DNA of 48,455 nucleotides, taken from assembly GCA_025210735.1 (NCBI GenBank), contig JAOARD010000074.1:1-48455 (forward strand). Reading direction: 5' to 3'. The translations under genes were made by a program, and so were the position numbers. Shown piece after piece: positions 23,298 through 31,793 of the stretch. This DNA comes from Bacteroidales bacterium. Lineage in GTDB: Bacteria > Bacteroidota > Bacteroidia > Bacteroidales > UBA6680. The notes below the pieces were generated by a model. It searched no databases. It worked only from the letters and a program-made list of their open reading frames with translations, and had not been told where the DNA came from. Position 1 is the first letter of the stretch, and each line of letters opens with the position of its first letter.

Positions 23298-25821
23298 GTT
23301 CATCTTCGCATACAAATATATAGGCAACACCATCTCCACCTAAATTTAGCTCCTCATCAAACTCCGAAAACTGTGCAACAAATGTCATTTTCTTATTACA
23401 CTCAGGACAAACGGGTGTCTGATTGCCCTGATACCATGTAGGGTAACCTCCACATTTATCATGTATATCTAAATCTTCAGCATCTTCGCTGGTTGGGTCT
23501 GTCTCAAACTTTTCTGTATAACTCAGAGTATTTGGTATAAGTTCATATTCAACATCGTTATCTTCGCTGCCATCCTCTAACCATCTCTTCTTAATATCTT
23601 TGCTATACTCACTGTTTAATATAACTCTGTTTGCATCTGAAAAAGCCTCCCATGTTTCGCAATCGCCATCAGGATTTGGACACATATATGCCGATACTGA
23701 TTTGTTTAGTTTCAAATGATCAACTACATCTGTAGTAATTACATGTATCATCTCCTCTCCACAACTACATGTAGGAGTAGCCTGCTGTGGTAATTTACCT
23801 CCAACAAAATCATTGCCTTTACCACCTAATATCCAATGATATGTTTTTTTTCCTGGCAGAACAGATGCGTCTTTTCCTTCTGGTGCATCCCAATAACCTT
23901 TATCTATTTTAGCCAGAACTTTTTTATTAAACTCTTTTATAGCTTTCTCTTCTGTATCGCAGCTATAACTTCTCCTCTGTCCTTTTGTACCACGTTTACC
24001 CCAATGTAGTTCATATGAGTTATCTTTGCGCTCTGCAATCCAGAACTTATCAGCTCCATCTTCAGTAAACCTTAAGTATCTATTTGGTTCTGTCTCTTCT
24101 TTTATTGTATCTTTTGTTGTCTTATCTGTCTTTGTTTTCGGTTTAAATTCAGGCAGATCACTAAGAATATCACCTATATACATACTTGACAAACCATCGT
24201 TAAGACAAAACAATGTTTGCGATGATGCATCATAACTTAACTCTCCCGCTCGGTTTAGTTGTAGTATTGTTTCAAAACGCCCCTCACCGTGATAAACTGC
24301 AACATCCCAAAGACTACAAGCAATTATCTTACCTATTTTAGGATCAAAAGTCAGAGACCCAATGTCTGATATAAAATAGCTTGTAGAGTAGTTCTTCCAA
24401 CTCTTACCATCCCACTCATATACATTTTCATTCTCTTTGTACGACTTTTGTTTACCTCCAACCAAAACAAGTCTTTTTCTTTCTCTGTCCCATTCCATTA
24501 TAGATTCACGAAACGCAGGCTTTTTACCCTTAGGAGATAATTTCACCCATCCCTCTTTAGCAGAAAACTTAAACAGATCTGTAAGAAATCTACCTCTCGA
24601 TAATGGTTCGCCACTTGTTACATACATACACTTATCGTGGCTATCCCAGGCAACAGCGGCTCCAATACGTGGAATAAACTCAACATCACCCTTGCTAATC
24701 TCTGCCCAGTTCTCTTCCTGAAGTGTATATACAGAACCATCTCTCTGTAATAAAAGAGTGTTATCGGCATCAATACAAACGCCCATAACTCCTTTGTCAA
24801 ATACAGGAACCTCAACCCATTTGCCATTTATGAATTCAGCCATAGCTATAGACCAGTCATCACTAAAAGCAGATATCATTCCATGAGTAAATACTCTTCC
24901 TTGCGCTGTTAAAAAACCACTTGAAGGTGGTATTATTGGTCCGTAAGGGGTAATCTCTGTTCCGTCAAACTTTGTGAACTGATAGTTTAATCTGTTACTT
25001 GCAAAATGACATCTAATAAACATAGAGTGCCCGTCATTAGGGAATATTAAACCATGGTTGCAGTCCAGCCCATCACCAAGAACTATATCTCCGGTATTAA
25101 TTTTGTTCCATTTAGTTTCGTCCAGTTCATACATTATTGTTTTTTGAGAGGTAGTGCGTTCTCTATGCATCATTGTAAGTCTGCCGGATGTTGGAGAGGT
25201 TATAAAATGCGATGGAGAGCATGAACCAGTAGGATGTTTCGGAAGATCTATCCAATCCTGGCCGTCCAATCCAGCGCACCGACCATCAGCATCAACAACT
25301 ACTACCATTTTTCTATATTCATCAAATCCTGCCGACAAATATTGAGTATTAAAGTGCTCTTTAATCTGAGCGTTATGCCAAATAACACCATTTAATAATC
25401 TGGCTCCTACAGCTTGCTCATATTCACCTTTCATTCTTTTAACATGTACAAGCTGATTAAGATTACTGTCCCAAACTAAACAGTCACTCGCAGATGAAGT
25501 ATCACCAGATTCCAGTTCTATCTTATTAAACTTTCCGTCTTGCAATCTGTAAAGTTCTACAGCACTATTGCTATACCCTTTAATTATTGCTATTGTTAAA
25601 CAATCTGTATTTGTATCCCAATAACACTCACAAGCAGTTATATATGAATCATATATATCCAGATTATCATAAACTACTGTAAAGGTTCCGGCATTATACT
25701 TATAAAGAGTATCTCTTAAAAGAGAAAAAACATACACTTTCTGATCTTTTGAACTTCTGATAAACCAGGCAGGTAGTTCTATATTTGGTATTGGCGCCGT
25801 TAGTTGTTTCCAGTTCCGCAT
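23266..25821 (-). CDS. Beta-propeller-like, WGR and YwqG (DUF1963) fusion protein
   Basis: The 851-residue protein has three parts. Residues 1-560 hold repeated beta-propeller-like blades (for example IPRIGAAVAWDSHDKCMYVT and KRLVLVGGKQKSYKENENVY, kelch-like). Residues 578-645 are a WGR domain (ELHWGKRGTKGQRRSYSCDT then EKAIKEFNKKVLAKI). Residues 685-851 contain cysteine pairs (C685/C687, C714/C721, C805/C808) and end DKCGGYPTWYQGNQTPVCPE, then CNKKMTFVAQ and GDGVAYIFVCED, the C-terminal pattern of YwqG/DUF1963. It appears cytoplasmic. WGR domains may bind nucleic acid, and YwqG-type proteins occur as immunity proteins in polymorphic-toxin loci, but this fusion's role is unknown. Its last 32 bases overlap the following pseudogene. 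Confidence 0.8.
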   Translation of the reverse strand: MRNWKQLTAPIPNIELPAWFIRSSKDQKVYVFSLLRDTLYKYNAGTFTVVYDNLDIYDSYITACECYWDTNTDCLTIAIIKGYSNSAVELYRLQDGKFNKIELESGDTSSASDCLVWDSNLNQLVHVKRMKGEYEQAVGARLLNGVIWHNAQIKEHFNTQYLSAGFDEYRKMVVVVDADGRCAGLDGQDWIDLPKHPTGSCSPSHFITSPTSGRLTMMHRERTTSQKTIMYELDETKWNKINTGDIVLGDGLDCNHGLIFPNDGHSMFIRCHFASNRLNYQFTKFDGTEITPYGPIIPPSSGFLTAQGRVFTHGMISAFSDDWSIAMAEFINGKWVEVPVFDKGVMGVCIDADNTLLLQRDGSVYTLQEENWAEISKGDVEFIPRIGAAVAWDSHDKCMYVTSGEPLSRGRFLTDLFKFSAKEGWVKLSPKGKKPAFRESIMEWDRERKRLVLVGGKQKSYKENENVYEWDGKSWKNYSTSYFISDIGSLTFDPKIGKIIACSLWDVAVYHGEGRFETILQLNRAGELSYDASSQTLFCLNDGLSSMYIGDILSDLPEFKPKTKTDKTTKDTIKEETEPNRYLRFTEDGADKFWIAERKDNSYELHWGKRGTKGQRRSYSCDTEEKAIKEFNKKVLAKIDKGYWDAPEGKDASVLPGKKTYHWILGGKGNDFVGGKLPQQATPTCSCGEEMIHVITTDVVDHLKLNKSVSAYMCPNPDGDCETWEAFSDANRVILNSEYSKDIKKRWLEDGSEDNDVEYELIPNTLSYTEKFETDPTSEDAEDLDIHDKCGGYPTWYQGNQTPVCPECNKKMTFVAQFSEFDEELNLGGDGVAYIFVCEDEHEGAILWQCG

Positions 25822-25902
25822 ATGGCTATATTTTTCTTTTTACTAATCTCATTAATAATAGCATTCAATTAAGTTATATTGAGATCAAATTATACACCTC
25901 TG

Positions 25903-26424
25903 TTATCTCCGTAATATTCTTATCCCAAACCTATCTGTACGTTCAGTTTCATTATCTCTCCAGTAACTCTCATTAGTTAGCTTCTCATGTATAATCTCCG
26001 GATTTTTAACAGCTTCAATCTGCGGTAATTTACCCAGATCATGTTTAGCAAACCAACCTTCAAATTTAATCCCACTCTGATCTTTATCAATCAGCTTTCC
26101 GTCCATTATTATGTAAGTTTTCCCTACTTCTGCATTAGTCAGAATCTCCTTCATCTCTTTTACCCACTCAGCAATCTCCTCTTCGCTAATATCTCTTCTC
26201 AAAAGATTTGTCAGGTCATCCTTAGCAATCTTCTCATATGTAGATTCTACCTCTATACACTCTGCAAATGTAAATGGCTTTCTGCAAGATTTACAGGTAA
26301 AAAGCCAACCACAACCACACCACGGACAATCTGCCTGAGCAGGATAACTTATTAATCCATCGTTACACGAGCAAAATGAGATAACATCATCATTTGCTTT
26401 CTTCAAATACTTAATTTTATTCAT
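25903..26424 (-). CDS. Zinc-ribbon protein of unknown function
   Basis: The 173-residue protein has an N-terminal cysteine cluster: FCSCND (about residue 17), DCPWCGCGW (about 33) and CKSCRKPF (about 44). This resembles one or two zinc ribbons. It is followed by an acidic helical middle and a C-terminal FEGWFAKHDLGKLPQIE segment. No signal is present. It starts upstream of the propeller-WGR-YwqG gene on the same strand with an 81-base gap, so a joint role with that cysteine-rich fusion is possible. Not assignable to a named family. Confidence 0.55.
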   Translation of the reverse strand: MNKIKYLKKANDDVISFCSCNDGLISYPAQADCPWCGCGWLFTCKSCRKPFTFAECIEVESTYEKIAKDDLTNLLRRDISEEEIAEWVKEMKEILTNAEVGKTYIIMDGKLIDKDQSGIKFEGWFAKHDLGKLPQIEAVKNPEIIHEKLTNESYWRDNETERTDRFGIRILRR

Positions 26425-26514
26425 TATATTTTTTTTACATATAAAACTCCTTGCACTTTCTGGTATACCTCACTATGCAAAGAGTTTCATAACCAATATC
26501 CTTTAACAATCAGG

Positions 26515-26901
26515 TTATTTAATCACACACTCTACCTTTCGCTCTTCGTTATAATAGAGTCTTGTTTTAAGACGTATTTTATCGTTAAAATTATTCAGGT
26601 TACCTTTCTCTATTGAGAAATAGTATGCTATCTCTTCCAGATCTTTTAACATACAAACTCCATTTTTATCCTTACTTCTGCTACGGAAACTATTTCTTTT
26701 TGTAAGAAAATCGTCTTTAGTCATATATATATTAATAATGCCACCCCGTTGAGTCTCCCCATTACTATTTAAAACTCTGAATAGTAATATTGGTTTTACA
26801 GATATATCATCATACTCTTTATAACATCCACTTAATATCACAAACAACCCAAGTATCATGATAGATATGAACATCCTAAACTTTATACTATTCATTTTCA
26901 T
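26515..26901 (-). CDS. Small lipoprotein with a carboxypeptidase-regulatory-like core
   Basis: The 128-residue protein has a lipoprotein signal (FISIMILGLFVILSGC, Cys26). The mature part VKPILLFRVLNSNGETQRGG followed by DKNGVCMLKDLEEIAYYFSI looks like a small Ig-like or carboxypeptidase-regulatory-like beta sandwich of the kind common in Bacteroidota surface lipoproteins. No catalytic motif is visible. It follows the 26926 lipoprotein gene by 24 bases on the same strand. Confidence 0.55.
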   Translation of the reverse strand: MKMNSIKFRMFISIMILGLFVILSGCYKEYDDISVKPILLFRVLNSNGETQRGGIINIYMTKDDFLTKRNSFRSRSKDKNGVCMLKDLEEIAYYFSIEKGNLNNFNDKIRLKTRLYYNEERKVECVIK

Positions 26902-26925
26902 TAAAACTGCCTTTTAATAATATAA

Positions 26926-27435
26926 CTATTCCGATAATAGTATTGATGATAGTTTTCTTACACCCAAACTATCTCCTTTTTCATATAATATAATCTCTTT
27001 GCCATCTTTAGTTAAAAGATTTATCCGGTGTAGTTTTTCTCTATTTTTCATTATAATATACCAAACCGAGAAGGCTACAGGTTTTGGATATATTGCAATC
27101 TCTTTGTTACTTATACCTATATTATTATTCCAACTACCACCATCAATATAAAATGGCATTTTTATACCTAAAGAATCTAGTAATGTAAGGGTTCCGTATA
27201 AGGTATCTTTTAACGAAATACTTGAACTAATAAGTAACTCATAACCTTCGCATTTATCTGTTTCAAAAGGAAATAGTACCGGATACACCTCTCCATTTAA
27301 TATTGGTTCTACACGATTTTGAAAACTATCATCTACGTGTTTCTGTTCTGAGTTACATCCAAATAGTATAAGCAGACCAGATATATATAAGTAGATAAAT
27401 TTTATACGTTTAAGTTTGCTCTTTAAACTCCACAT
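26926..27435 (-). CDS. Lipoprotein of unknown function
   Basis: From the ATG at 27435 the 169-residue product has a normal lipoprotein signal: basic MWSLKSKLKRIK, then a hydrophobic run and the lipobox LFGC. An alternative ATG at 27492 would add 19 residues before the basic region, which is unusual for a signal peptide, so the shorter form is preferred. The mature part is unfamiliar, with FPFETDKCEGYELLISSSIS and KMPFYIDGGSWNNNIGIS-like stretches written from the sequence around residues 60-110. It is the upstream member of a lipoprotein pair. Confidence 0.55.
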   Translation of the reverse strand: MWSLKSKLKRIKFIYLYISGLLILFGCNSEQKHVDDSFQNRVEPILNGEVYPVLFPFETDKCEGYELLISSSISLKDTLYGTLTLLDSLGIKMPFYIDGGSWNNNIGISNKEIAIYPKPVAFSVWYIIMKNREKLHRINLLTKDGKEIILYEKGDSLGVRKLSSILLSE

Positions 27436-27492
27436 AGATCCACTATATTTTAATGGTTTCTGCTTATAAAAAAATTCTATATCAATGCTCAT

Positions 27493-27849
27493 TTTATCTA
27501 CTATAATTACAATAATTATATAAACTGAAGAGTGTTTACTTGCACAATATAAAAAAATAGGTAATCTCTTTTAATAATATAAAATGAATGGCTGCTCTGA
27601 GTTTATGAGTAACGCTAGTTTTATATGAATGGCATTTATAATGCAAAATATAGCTTAACTACATGTTATTAAAATATAACAATTAATATAAAAAATTATA
27701 TTGATGGTGATATTAGACTGGCACATCTGGTACTTGGAAATGATTCCTCATTGTTAAAACGGGTTTAGATTCCATTATTCATGGAACCATTATATATAAT
27801 GCAACAGCCAGACTTTCACTCTGACTGTTACACCTTAAGCAGTTATCTA
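27493..27849. other. 357-bp gap with a promoter-like element and a hairpin
   Basis: No gene is seen. On the minus strand TATATTG at 27551-27545, with TTACCTATTTTTTTA just above it, resembles the promoter region at 15624-15650 and may drive the two lipoprotein genes below. TTCCAT-TATTC-ATGGAA near 27770-27786 is a short palindrome. The hairpin at 27803-27829 is listed separately. Confidence 0.4.
27803..27829 (-). terminator. Hairpin after the thioester-reductase gene
   Basis: On the minus strand AACAGTCAGA pairs with TCTGGCTGTT (10 positions, one G-U) around a 7-base loop, starting 20 bases after the stop at 27850. The following bases are GCATTATATA, so the T-tract is poor. It is probably the end of the 30.9-27.85 kb operon. 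Confidence 0.5.
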
Positions 27850-28980
27850 TTAACCTTCAACAACATCTGCATACTTAAATTTCAGATACTCATTTAAGTT
27901 ATTCTTAAATACCTCTACACCATCAGGTAACTTGTTTTTATCAAACCCTATTGGCAGTATCTGAGGAACTGAATGAGCCTTAACAATTATCTCAGTAAAA
28001 TCTTTTGGAAACATAAATGATGCCAGACGTTTATTCTCTAACAAGTTAATAATCTCTTCTCCCGATCCTACTGTAATATCATAGTCTTGTCTTAGAACGT
28101 CAATTAAATGTTCATGTGTTACCTTCTCCTCACAAACCGGTCTTATCAGTTTAGCTCCACGCCCTTCTGTCTCGTTCATTATATTTGTGCATATAATCTC
28201 TGCCAATTTATCAACTCCAATTACCTTAAAGCAAAACTCATTAACTCTTCCGGAATTTATAAACATATCTATTACATGCCATAGCGAGTATTGTACAGGG
28301 CATTTATTATTCTGCTCTCCACCTAACACAAGCGGAATATCATAAATGCATCCCTGAAGGTTCCCTCCATATGCTTTTCGTAGAATTATTTCTGCAATCC
28401 ACTTAAACCCTGAATAACCAGAATACCATGCACAGGAATCCTGTCTTTTAAAATCATCATCGCAGTTGTAGAAATGGCTGTTATATGAACAAGGATAATG
28501 CAAACGTTTAGGGTAGTCCTCATCTCCACAGTAATTAATCATATTCTCAAGATCGTGTAACCAGTTCTCCTGATAATAACTATATGGTAAATTGTATCTG
28601 GCTTTTAACGCCATATGAACTACAGTACCTGTATTATGTTTCAGCCTTGTATAACTTTCGTTATCTAACCCCCAGTTACTTTTACTAAAATCTCCCGGAA
28701 TTACTATAATAGTAGATGTATCAACAGGATTAAGTCCCCATAACTTACAACTCTCCTGTAACCTTGAGATTCCATGTTCTACCGACTCTGCACGTATAAG
28801 GCAATAGATAGAACCACTCCACTCCTTAATTAATCTGTGCAGAAGATGAATCCCAATAAAGGAGTTAGATCCGGTTAATAATAGCCCTTCCGAATACTTG
28901 TTGTTGTCCTGTGGCTGAAACACAAACTCTTTATTTAATATTGGTTCATGTCTTAAATCAAAATTTTCTTTCATACTCAT
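27850..28980 (-). CDS. Stand-alone thioester-reductase-type NAD(P)-dependent dehydrogenase
   Basis: The 376-residue protein is an extended SDR of the thioester-reductase (male-sterility NAD-binding) type. The nucleotide-binding strand is GLLLTGSNSFIGIHLLHRLI (about residues 30-50), followed by IYCLIRAESVEHGISRL and VVHMALKARYNLPYSYYQEN. The catalytic tyrosine and lysine lie in YSGYSGFKWIAE near residue 193, giving YxxxK. In NRPS and carboxylic-acid-reductase systems this domain releases a carrier-bound acyl group as an aldehyde or alcohol. Here it is free, with no carrier protein or adenylation domain in the window. It closes a four-gene operon with an ATP-grasp ligase and a methyltransferase. 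Confidence 0.75.
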   Translation of the reverse strand: MSMKENFDLRHEPILNKEFVFQPQDNNKYSEGLLLTGSNSFIGIHLLHRLIKEWSGSIYCLIRAESVEHGISRLQESCKLWGLNPVDTSTIIVIPGDFSKSNWGLDNESYTRLKHNTGTVVHMALKARYNLPYSYYQENWLHDLENMINYCGDEDYPKRLHYPCSYNSHFYNCDDDFKRQDSCAWYSGYSGFKWIAEIILRKAYGGNLQGCIYDIPLVLGGEQNNKCPVQYSLWHVIDMFINSGRVNEFCFKVIGVDKLAEIICTNIMNETEGRGAKLIRPVCEEKVTHEHLIDVLRQDYDITVGSGEEIINLLENKRLASFMFPKDFTEIIVKAHSVPQILPIGFDKNKLPDGVEVFKNNLNEYLKFKYADVVEG

Positions 28981-29037
28981 TCTTAATATTTAGTTTATAG
29001 ATATTGTTGAAGCTCTATTATCTCGTTAACAACTATT

Positions 29038-30015
29038 TTACTGCATTGATTCCTCAATTATCTCCTCAAAAAAATCGCCCAATGGCATTCCTAACTCAGT
29101 TACTTGCTGAGGTACAACACTCTTCTCACTCATTCCTGGTGTTGTATTTACTTCTAACAAATACGGTATATCACCCTGAATAATATAGTCTATACGAATA
29201 ACACCCTTACAGCCTATTAAATCGTAAATTTTTGATGTAGTTTCATCACATGCCCGTTTAACTTTATCTGATATTCTGGCCGGTGTAATCTCTTGTGTTT
29301 TTGAGTCTATAAATTTTGCTTCATTATCAAAAAAATCTCTATCAGTAACAATCTCTGTAACCGGAAGGATTAACTCTTTCTCAGATGTTTTAAGTATTCC
29401 ACATGTTACCTCTGTTCCTACTAAACACTTCTCTACAATAACTGTATCACTTTCTGTAAAAGCCATTTGAATGGCAGGATATATATCTTCGGCTTTATTA
29501 ACTTTTGATACACCAAAACTACACCCGGATGTATTTGGCTTTACAAAACACGGGAACCCTATCTCTGATATTATTCTCTCTGTTGGTATATTGTTCTTAT
29601 CAAGAATAAGGATTGAATCAGAGACATTAATATCAAACGATTTAAGAAACTTATTGCATTTATATTTATCAGATGTTAAAGATGATGCCAAAACACCACA
29701 TGTGGTATAAGGAATACCCATTAATTCAAAATAAGATTGCAATACTCCATTCTCTCCCGGATCTCCGTGTATTGTAATCAGAGCGCAATGAAAACTGACT
29801 CTTTCTCTATTTATTGTAACTGTAAAATCTTCCTTATTAACGTTATATTTTTTTGTGCTATCCGTCAACAAGTACCACTCATCTTTATCTATAATAATCT
29901 GATATATATCATAATCCTTAGATTTAAGCCAACCTGCTATCTGTTTGCCACTTTTTATTGATACTTCATATTCTGATGAGTAACCACCCGATATTATCGC
30001 TATATTTTTGTTCAT
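29038..30015 (-). CDS. ddl: D-alanine--D-alanine ligase family ATP-grasp enzyme
   Basis: From the ATG at 30015 the product has 325 residues and begins MNKNIAIISGGYSSEYEVSI, the usual Bacteroidota Ddl start. Other landmarks are ITIHGDPGENGVLQSYFELM (about 75-94), FPCFVKPNTSGCSFGVSKV (ATP-binding), VTEIVTDRDFFD, EITPARIS, GVIRIDYI and LLEVNTTPGMSEKS. The catalytic shape of Ddl is intact, so it should join two D-amino acids with ATP in the cytoplasm. A TTG at 30045 gives a longer frame that lacks family support. Its place between a methyltransferase and a thioester reductase, rather than among mur genes, raises the option that it is a second, specialised ligase. Confidence 0.82.
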   Translation of the reverse strand: MNKNIAIISGGYSSEYEVSIKSGKQIAGWLKSKDYDIYQIIIDKDEWYLLTDSTKKYNVNKEDFTVTINRERVSFHCALITIHGDPGENGVLQSYFELMGIPYTTCGVLASSLTSDKYKCNKFLKSFDINVSDSILILDKNNIPTERIISEIGFPCFVKPNTSGCSFGVSKVNKAEDIYPAIQMAFTESDTVIVEKCLVGTEVTCGILKTSEKELILPVTEIVTDRDFFDNEAKFIDSKTQEITPARISDKVKRACDETTSKIYDLIGCKGVIRIDYIIQGDIPYLLEVNTTPGMSEKSVVPQQVTELGMPLGDFFEEIIEESMQ

Positions 30016-30055
30016 TATTATAAAAATTGTTTTACTACATAACAACTATTGAATC

Positions 30056-30706
30056 TCAGTTCTTTTTTCCTAAACAGTAGAAGTATGAGTCAAGCAGAAA
30101 CGTCTCTTTTTTAACATCTTTCAGATTCTGAATCATAGCTAACGATATATCTGTACTATTTTTATGTCGTTTATATGTTCCACCATATTTTTTTGATATA
30201 TAAACTGTTAATGGATTAAACACTGATTTCCATCCTTTAGCCAATTGCATATCGCTAATTATAATCTCACCATCTGATCTGATGTTTGACAAAAGATTTT
30301 CATAAGCACTCATTGCTTTTGGTATTACAGACATGCCAAGCGTACAGACTCCGGCATCAAATTTTATATCATTATATAGTCTATATTTGGTAATATCGGC
30401 ACCTATAACCTCAACATTATTCCAGCTATTTTTGTCTATGTTATTTCTTGCCTGATCCAGCATTATTTCAGAGAAATCGACACCTAGAATATATCCCTCA
30501 GAACCTATTTTTTCTAAAATATAAGGAAAGTCAAGACCTGTTCCGCAACAAAACACCAATACTCTGTCGCCTTTTTTTAACGATGATTCTTCAATTGCTT
30601 TTCCCTTCCAGTCTGCAAAAAACTTTGTTGACAATTTTTCATATTGCTCCCCCACTTTACCGGTATAGATATCAAGCACCTGATTTGATTCGTTAATTAT
30701 ACTCAT
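30056..30706 (-). CDS. Class I SAM-dependent methyltransferase (UbiE/Methyltransf_11-like)
   Basis: The 216-residue protein has a Rossmann methyltransferase pattern. Motif I is GDRVLVFCCGTGLDFPYILE (about residues 45-64), followed by YILGVDFSEIMLDQARNN (acidic loop) and VEVIGADITKYRL; DAGVCTLGMSVIP is motif II and GEIIISDMQL motif III. The N-terminal part resembles small-molecule methyltransferases of the UbiE group. The substrate is unknown. It sits 40 bases before the Ddl-type gene and 2 bases after the 67-aa gene, so it is part of the same operon. Confidence 0.8.
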   Translation of the reverse strand: MSIINESNQVLDIYTGKVGEQYEKLSTKFFADWKGKAIEESSLKKGDRVLVFCCGTGLDFPYILEKIGSEGYILGVDFSEIMLDQARNNIDKNSWNNVEVIGADITKYRLYNDIKFDAGVCTLGMSVIPKAMSAYENLLSNIRSDGEIIISDMQLAKGWKSVFNPLTVYISKKYGGTYKRHKNSTDISLAMIQNLKDVKKETFLLDSYFYCLGKKN

Positions 30707-30708
30707 GA

Positions 30709-30912
30709 TTATTTTGATTTTATTACTGTTCCATAAACAAATTCATGGAACATCTTATTTAAAAATTTATGATTAATTAGTTTATAAATAGTCTGATTTA
30801 CAGCAAAAGAGAATATCTTATGCTCTTTTAATTGATTTATCAATATTGAATTATACAGAATAATTGTATTATCTCGGCTTTTGTATTCTGGTGATTTAAT
30901 CAACTTAATCAT
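30709..30912 (-). CDS. 67-aa hypothetical protein at the head of the cassette
   Basis: The frame starts at ATG 30912 and its TAA ends 2 bases before the methyltransferase ATG. The product is basic and helical (IKLIKSPEYKSRDNTIILYN at the start, NKMFHEFVYGTVIKSK at the end) and is not recognised. A TATATTTA element at 30938-30931, close to the -7 consensus, lies 19 bases upstream, which supports a real first gene. It could also be a truncated N-terminal piece of another protein. Confidence 0.45.
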   Translation of the reverse strand: MIKLIKSPEYKSRDNTIILYNSILINQLKEHKIFSFAVNQTIYKLINHKFLNKMFHEFVYGTVIKSK

Positions 30913-31371
30913 ATTTGTTCCGTTTCATTGTAAATATATAAAACAAGAATACAATACACAATAGTGTATAGTTCCATATACCCTTATTAAAGATATTTTA
31001 ACAGTAAAATACGGTAATATCACTATACTCAAAAAAACATAATCAGACTGATATTACATTAATAAACTACAACTTAGCCCTAAATTATACTCTGAATATT
31101 TTCCGTTTCAATGTATAAACGGCACCATTTAATATAACAAACACCAAAACGGTTTTGGTTAATCATAGTATGAATATATAACTACCAGCATATTTTTTAA
31201 TAAAAACCACTATACTTTAACTGTTTAGTCAGACCACTATTTAACAACATAAAAAAGGTCTGATAATTAAGATTACCAGACCTTTACTCTAACTAATACG
31301 ACCTTACTTCACAGACAATTATTCTTGATTTGAGGCATAGGAACGAACCACTCAATACTCTTTCTTAATCT
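30913..31371. other. 459-bp gap with promoter, dyads and a terminator
   Basis: No gene is seen. It contains the likely minus-strand promoter of the cassette (TATATTTA, 30938-30931). There are several short dyads: ATACAC-AATA-GTGTAT (30954-30969), CCGTTT...AAACGG (31103-31122) and ACCAAAA-CGG-TTTTGGT (31143-31159). The terminator at 31251-31285 lies at its right end. TTCCGTTTCATTGTAAA near 30918 and TTCCGTTTCAATGTATAAA near 31101 form a loose direct repeat. Confidence 0.45.
31251..31285 (-). terminator. Rho-independent terminator of the 62-aa gene
   Basis: On the minus strand AAAGGTCTG (31285-31277) pairs with CAGACCTTT (31262-31254) as a 9-bp stem, followed by a run of T. It lies 87 bases downstream of the small gene ending at 31372. 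Confidence 0.75.
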
Positions 31372-31560
31372 TTAATAGTTCGTCTTTATATTATACTTTT
31401 CAGCAATCAACTCCTTCTGTTCGCTATTCAACGATTTAAGATAGATTTTCCATTTAGGACAGAACTTTATATGCCATCGCCAAAAACGTCCTGCTAACGA
31501 TTTTGGTTTCTCATCATATTTCTTGCGCAGCGGGCATTCTCCACATTTTATTGTAGCCAT
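31372..31560 (-). CDS. Small conserved protein with a CxxC and Trp-rich core
   Basis: The 62-residue protein reads MATIKCGECPLRKKYDEKPK and then RFWRWHIKFCPKWKIYLKSL. Three cysteines (C6, C9 and one near 35) and the RFWRWH core are typical of a small conserved Bacteroidales protein I have no functional name for. It is basic, with no signal peptide. A terminator follows it and nothing overlaps it on the other strand, which supports a genuine monocistronic gene. Confidence 0.65.
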   Translation of the reverse strand: MATIKCGECPLRKKYDEKPKSLAGRFWRWHIKFCPKWKIYLKSLNSEQKELIAEKYNIKTNY

Positions 31561-31641
31561 TGTACTCTTTATTTAATATTTATATTCTCTAAATAAATCT
31601 ATGCAAATTAAATTACAATTCACAAAACATACACTTATCAA

Positions 31642-31716
31642 ATGTTAAAAAGAGTAAGACTATCAGATGGTACATTTACAGCCATGTTTTATCAGTTTCT
31701 GATATACACAATCTGA
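31642..31716 (+). repeat. Possible plus-strand relative of the mini-ORF leader
   Basis: A 24-codon frame with ATG at 31642 and TGA at 31714-31716 contains LSDGTFTAMFYQFLIYTI, loosely resembling the ENDYNAEFHMANEK core. It ends 77 bases before the exported-protein gene at 31794. The resemblance is weak, so this may be chance. The surrounding 31561-31793 gap holds no other gene. Confidence 0.2.
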
Positions 31717-31793
31717 TTTATATCAATTCGGAATTTAAATGTATAACTTTACAAAACATTAGATTTAACAGATCACTTAAATATAATTTATCA

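Noticed and set aside
29038..30045. Van-type D-Ala-D-Lac ligase (glycopeptide resistance)
   Set aside because: The sequence follows the ordinary Bacteroidota Ddl pattern, and no vanH, vanX or regulator genes are nearby.
30016..30045. TTG start for the Ddl gene
   Set aside because: The ATG at 30015 gives the canonical MNKNIAIISGG start; the extension has no family match.
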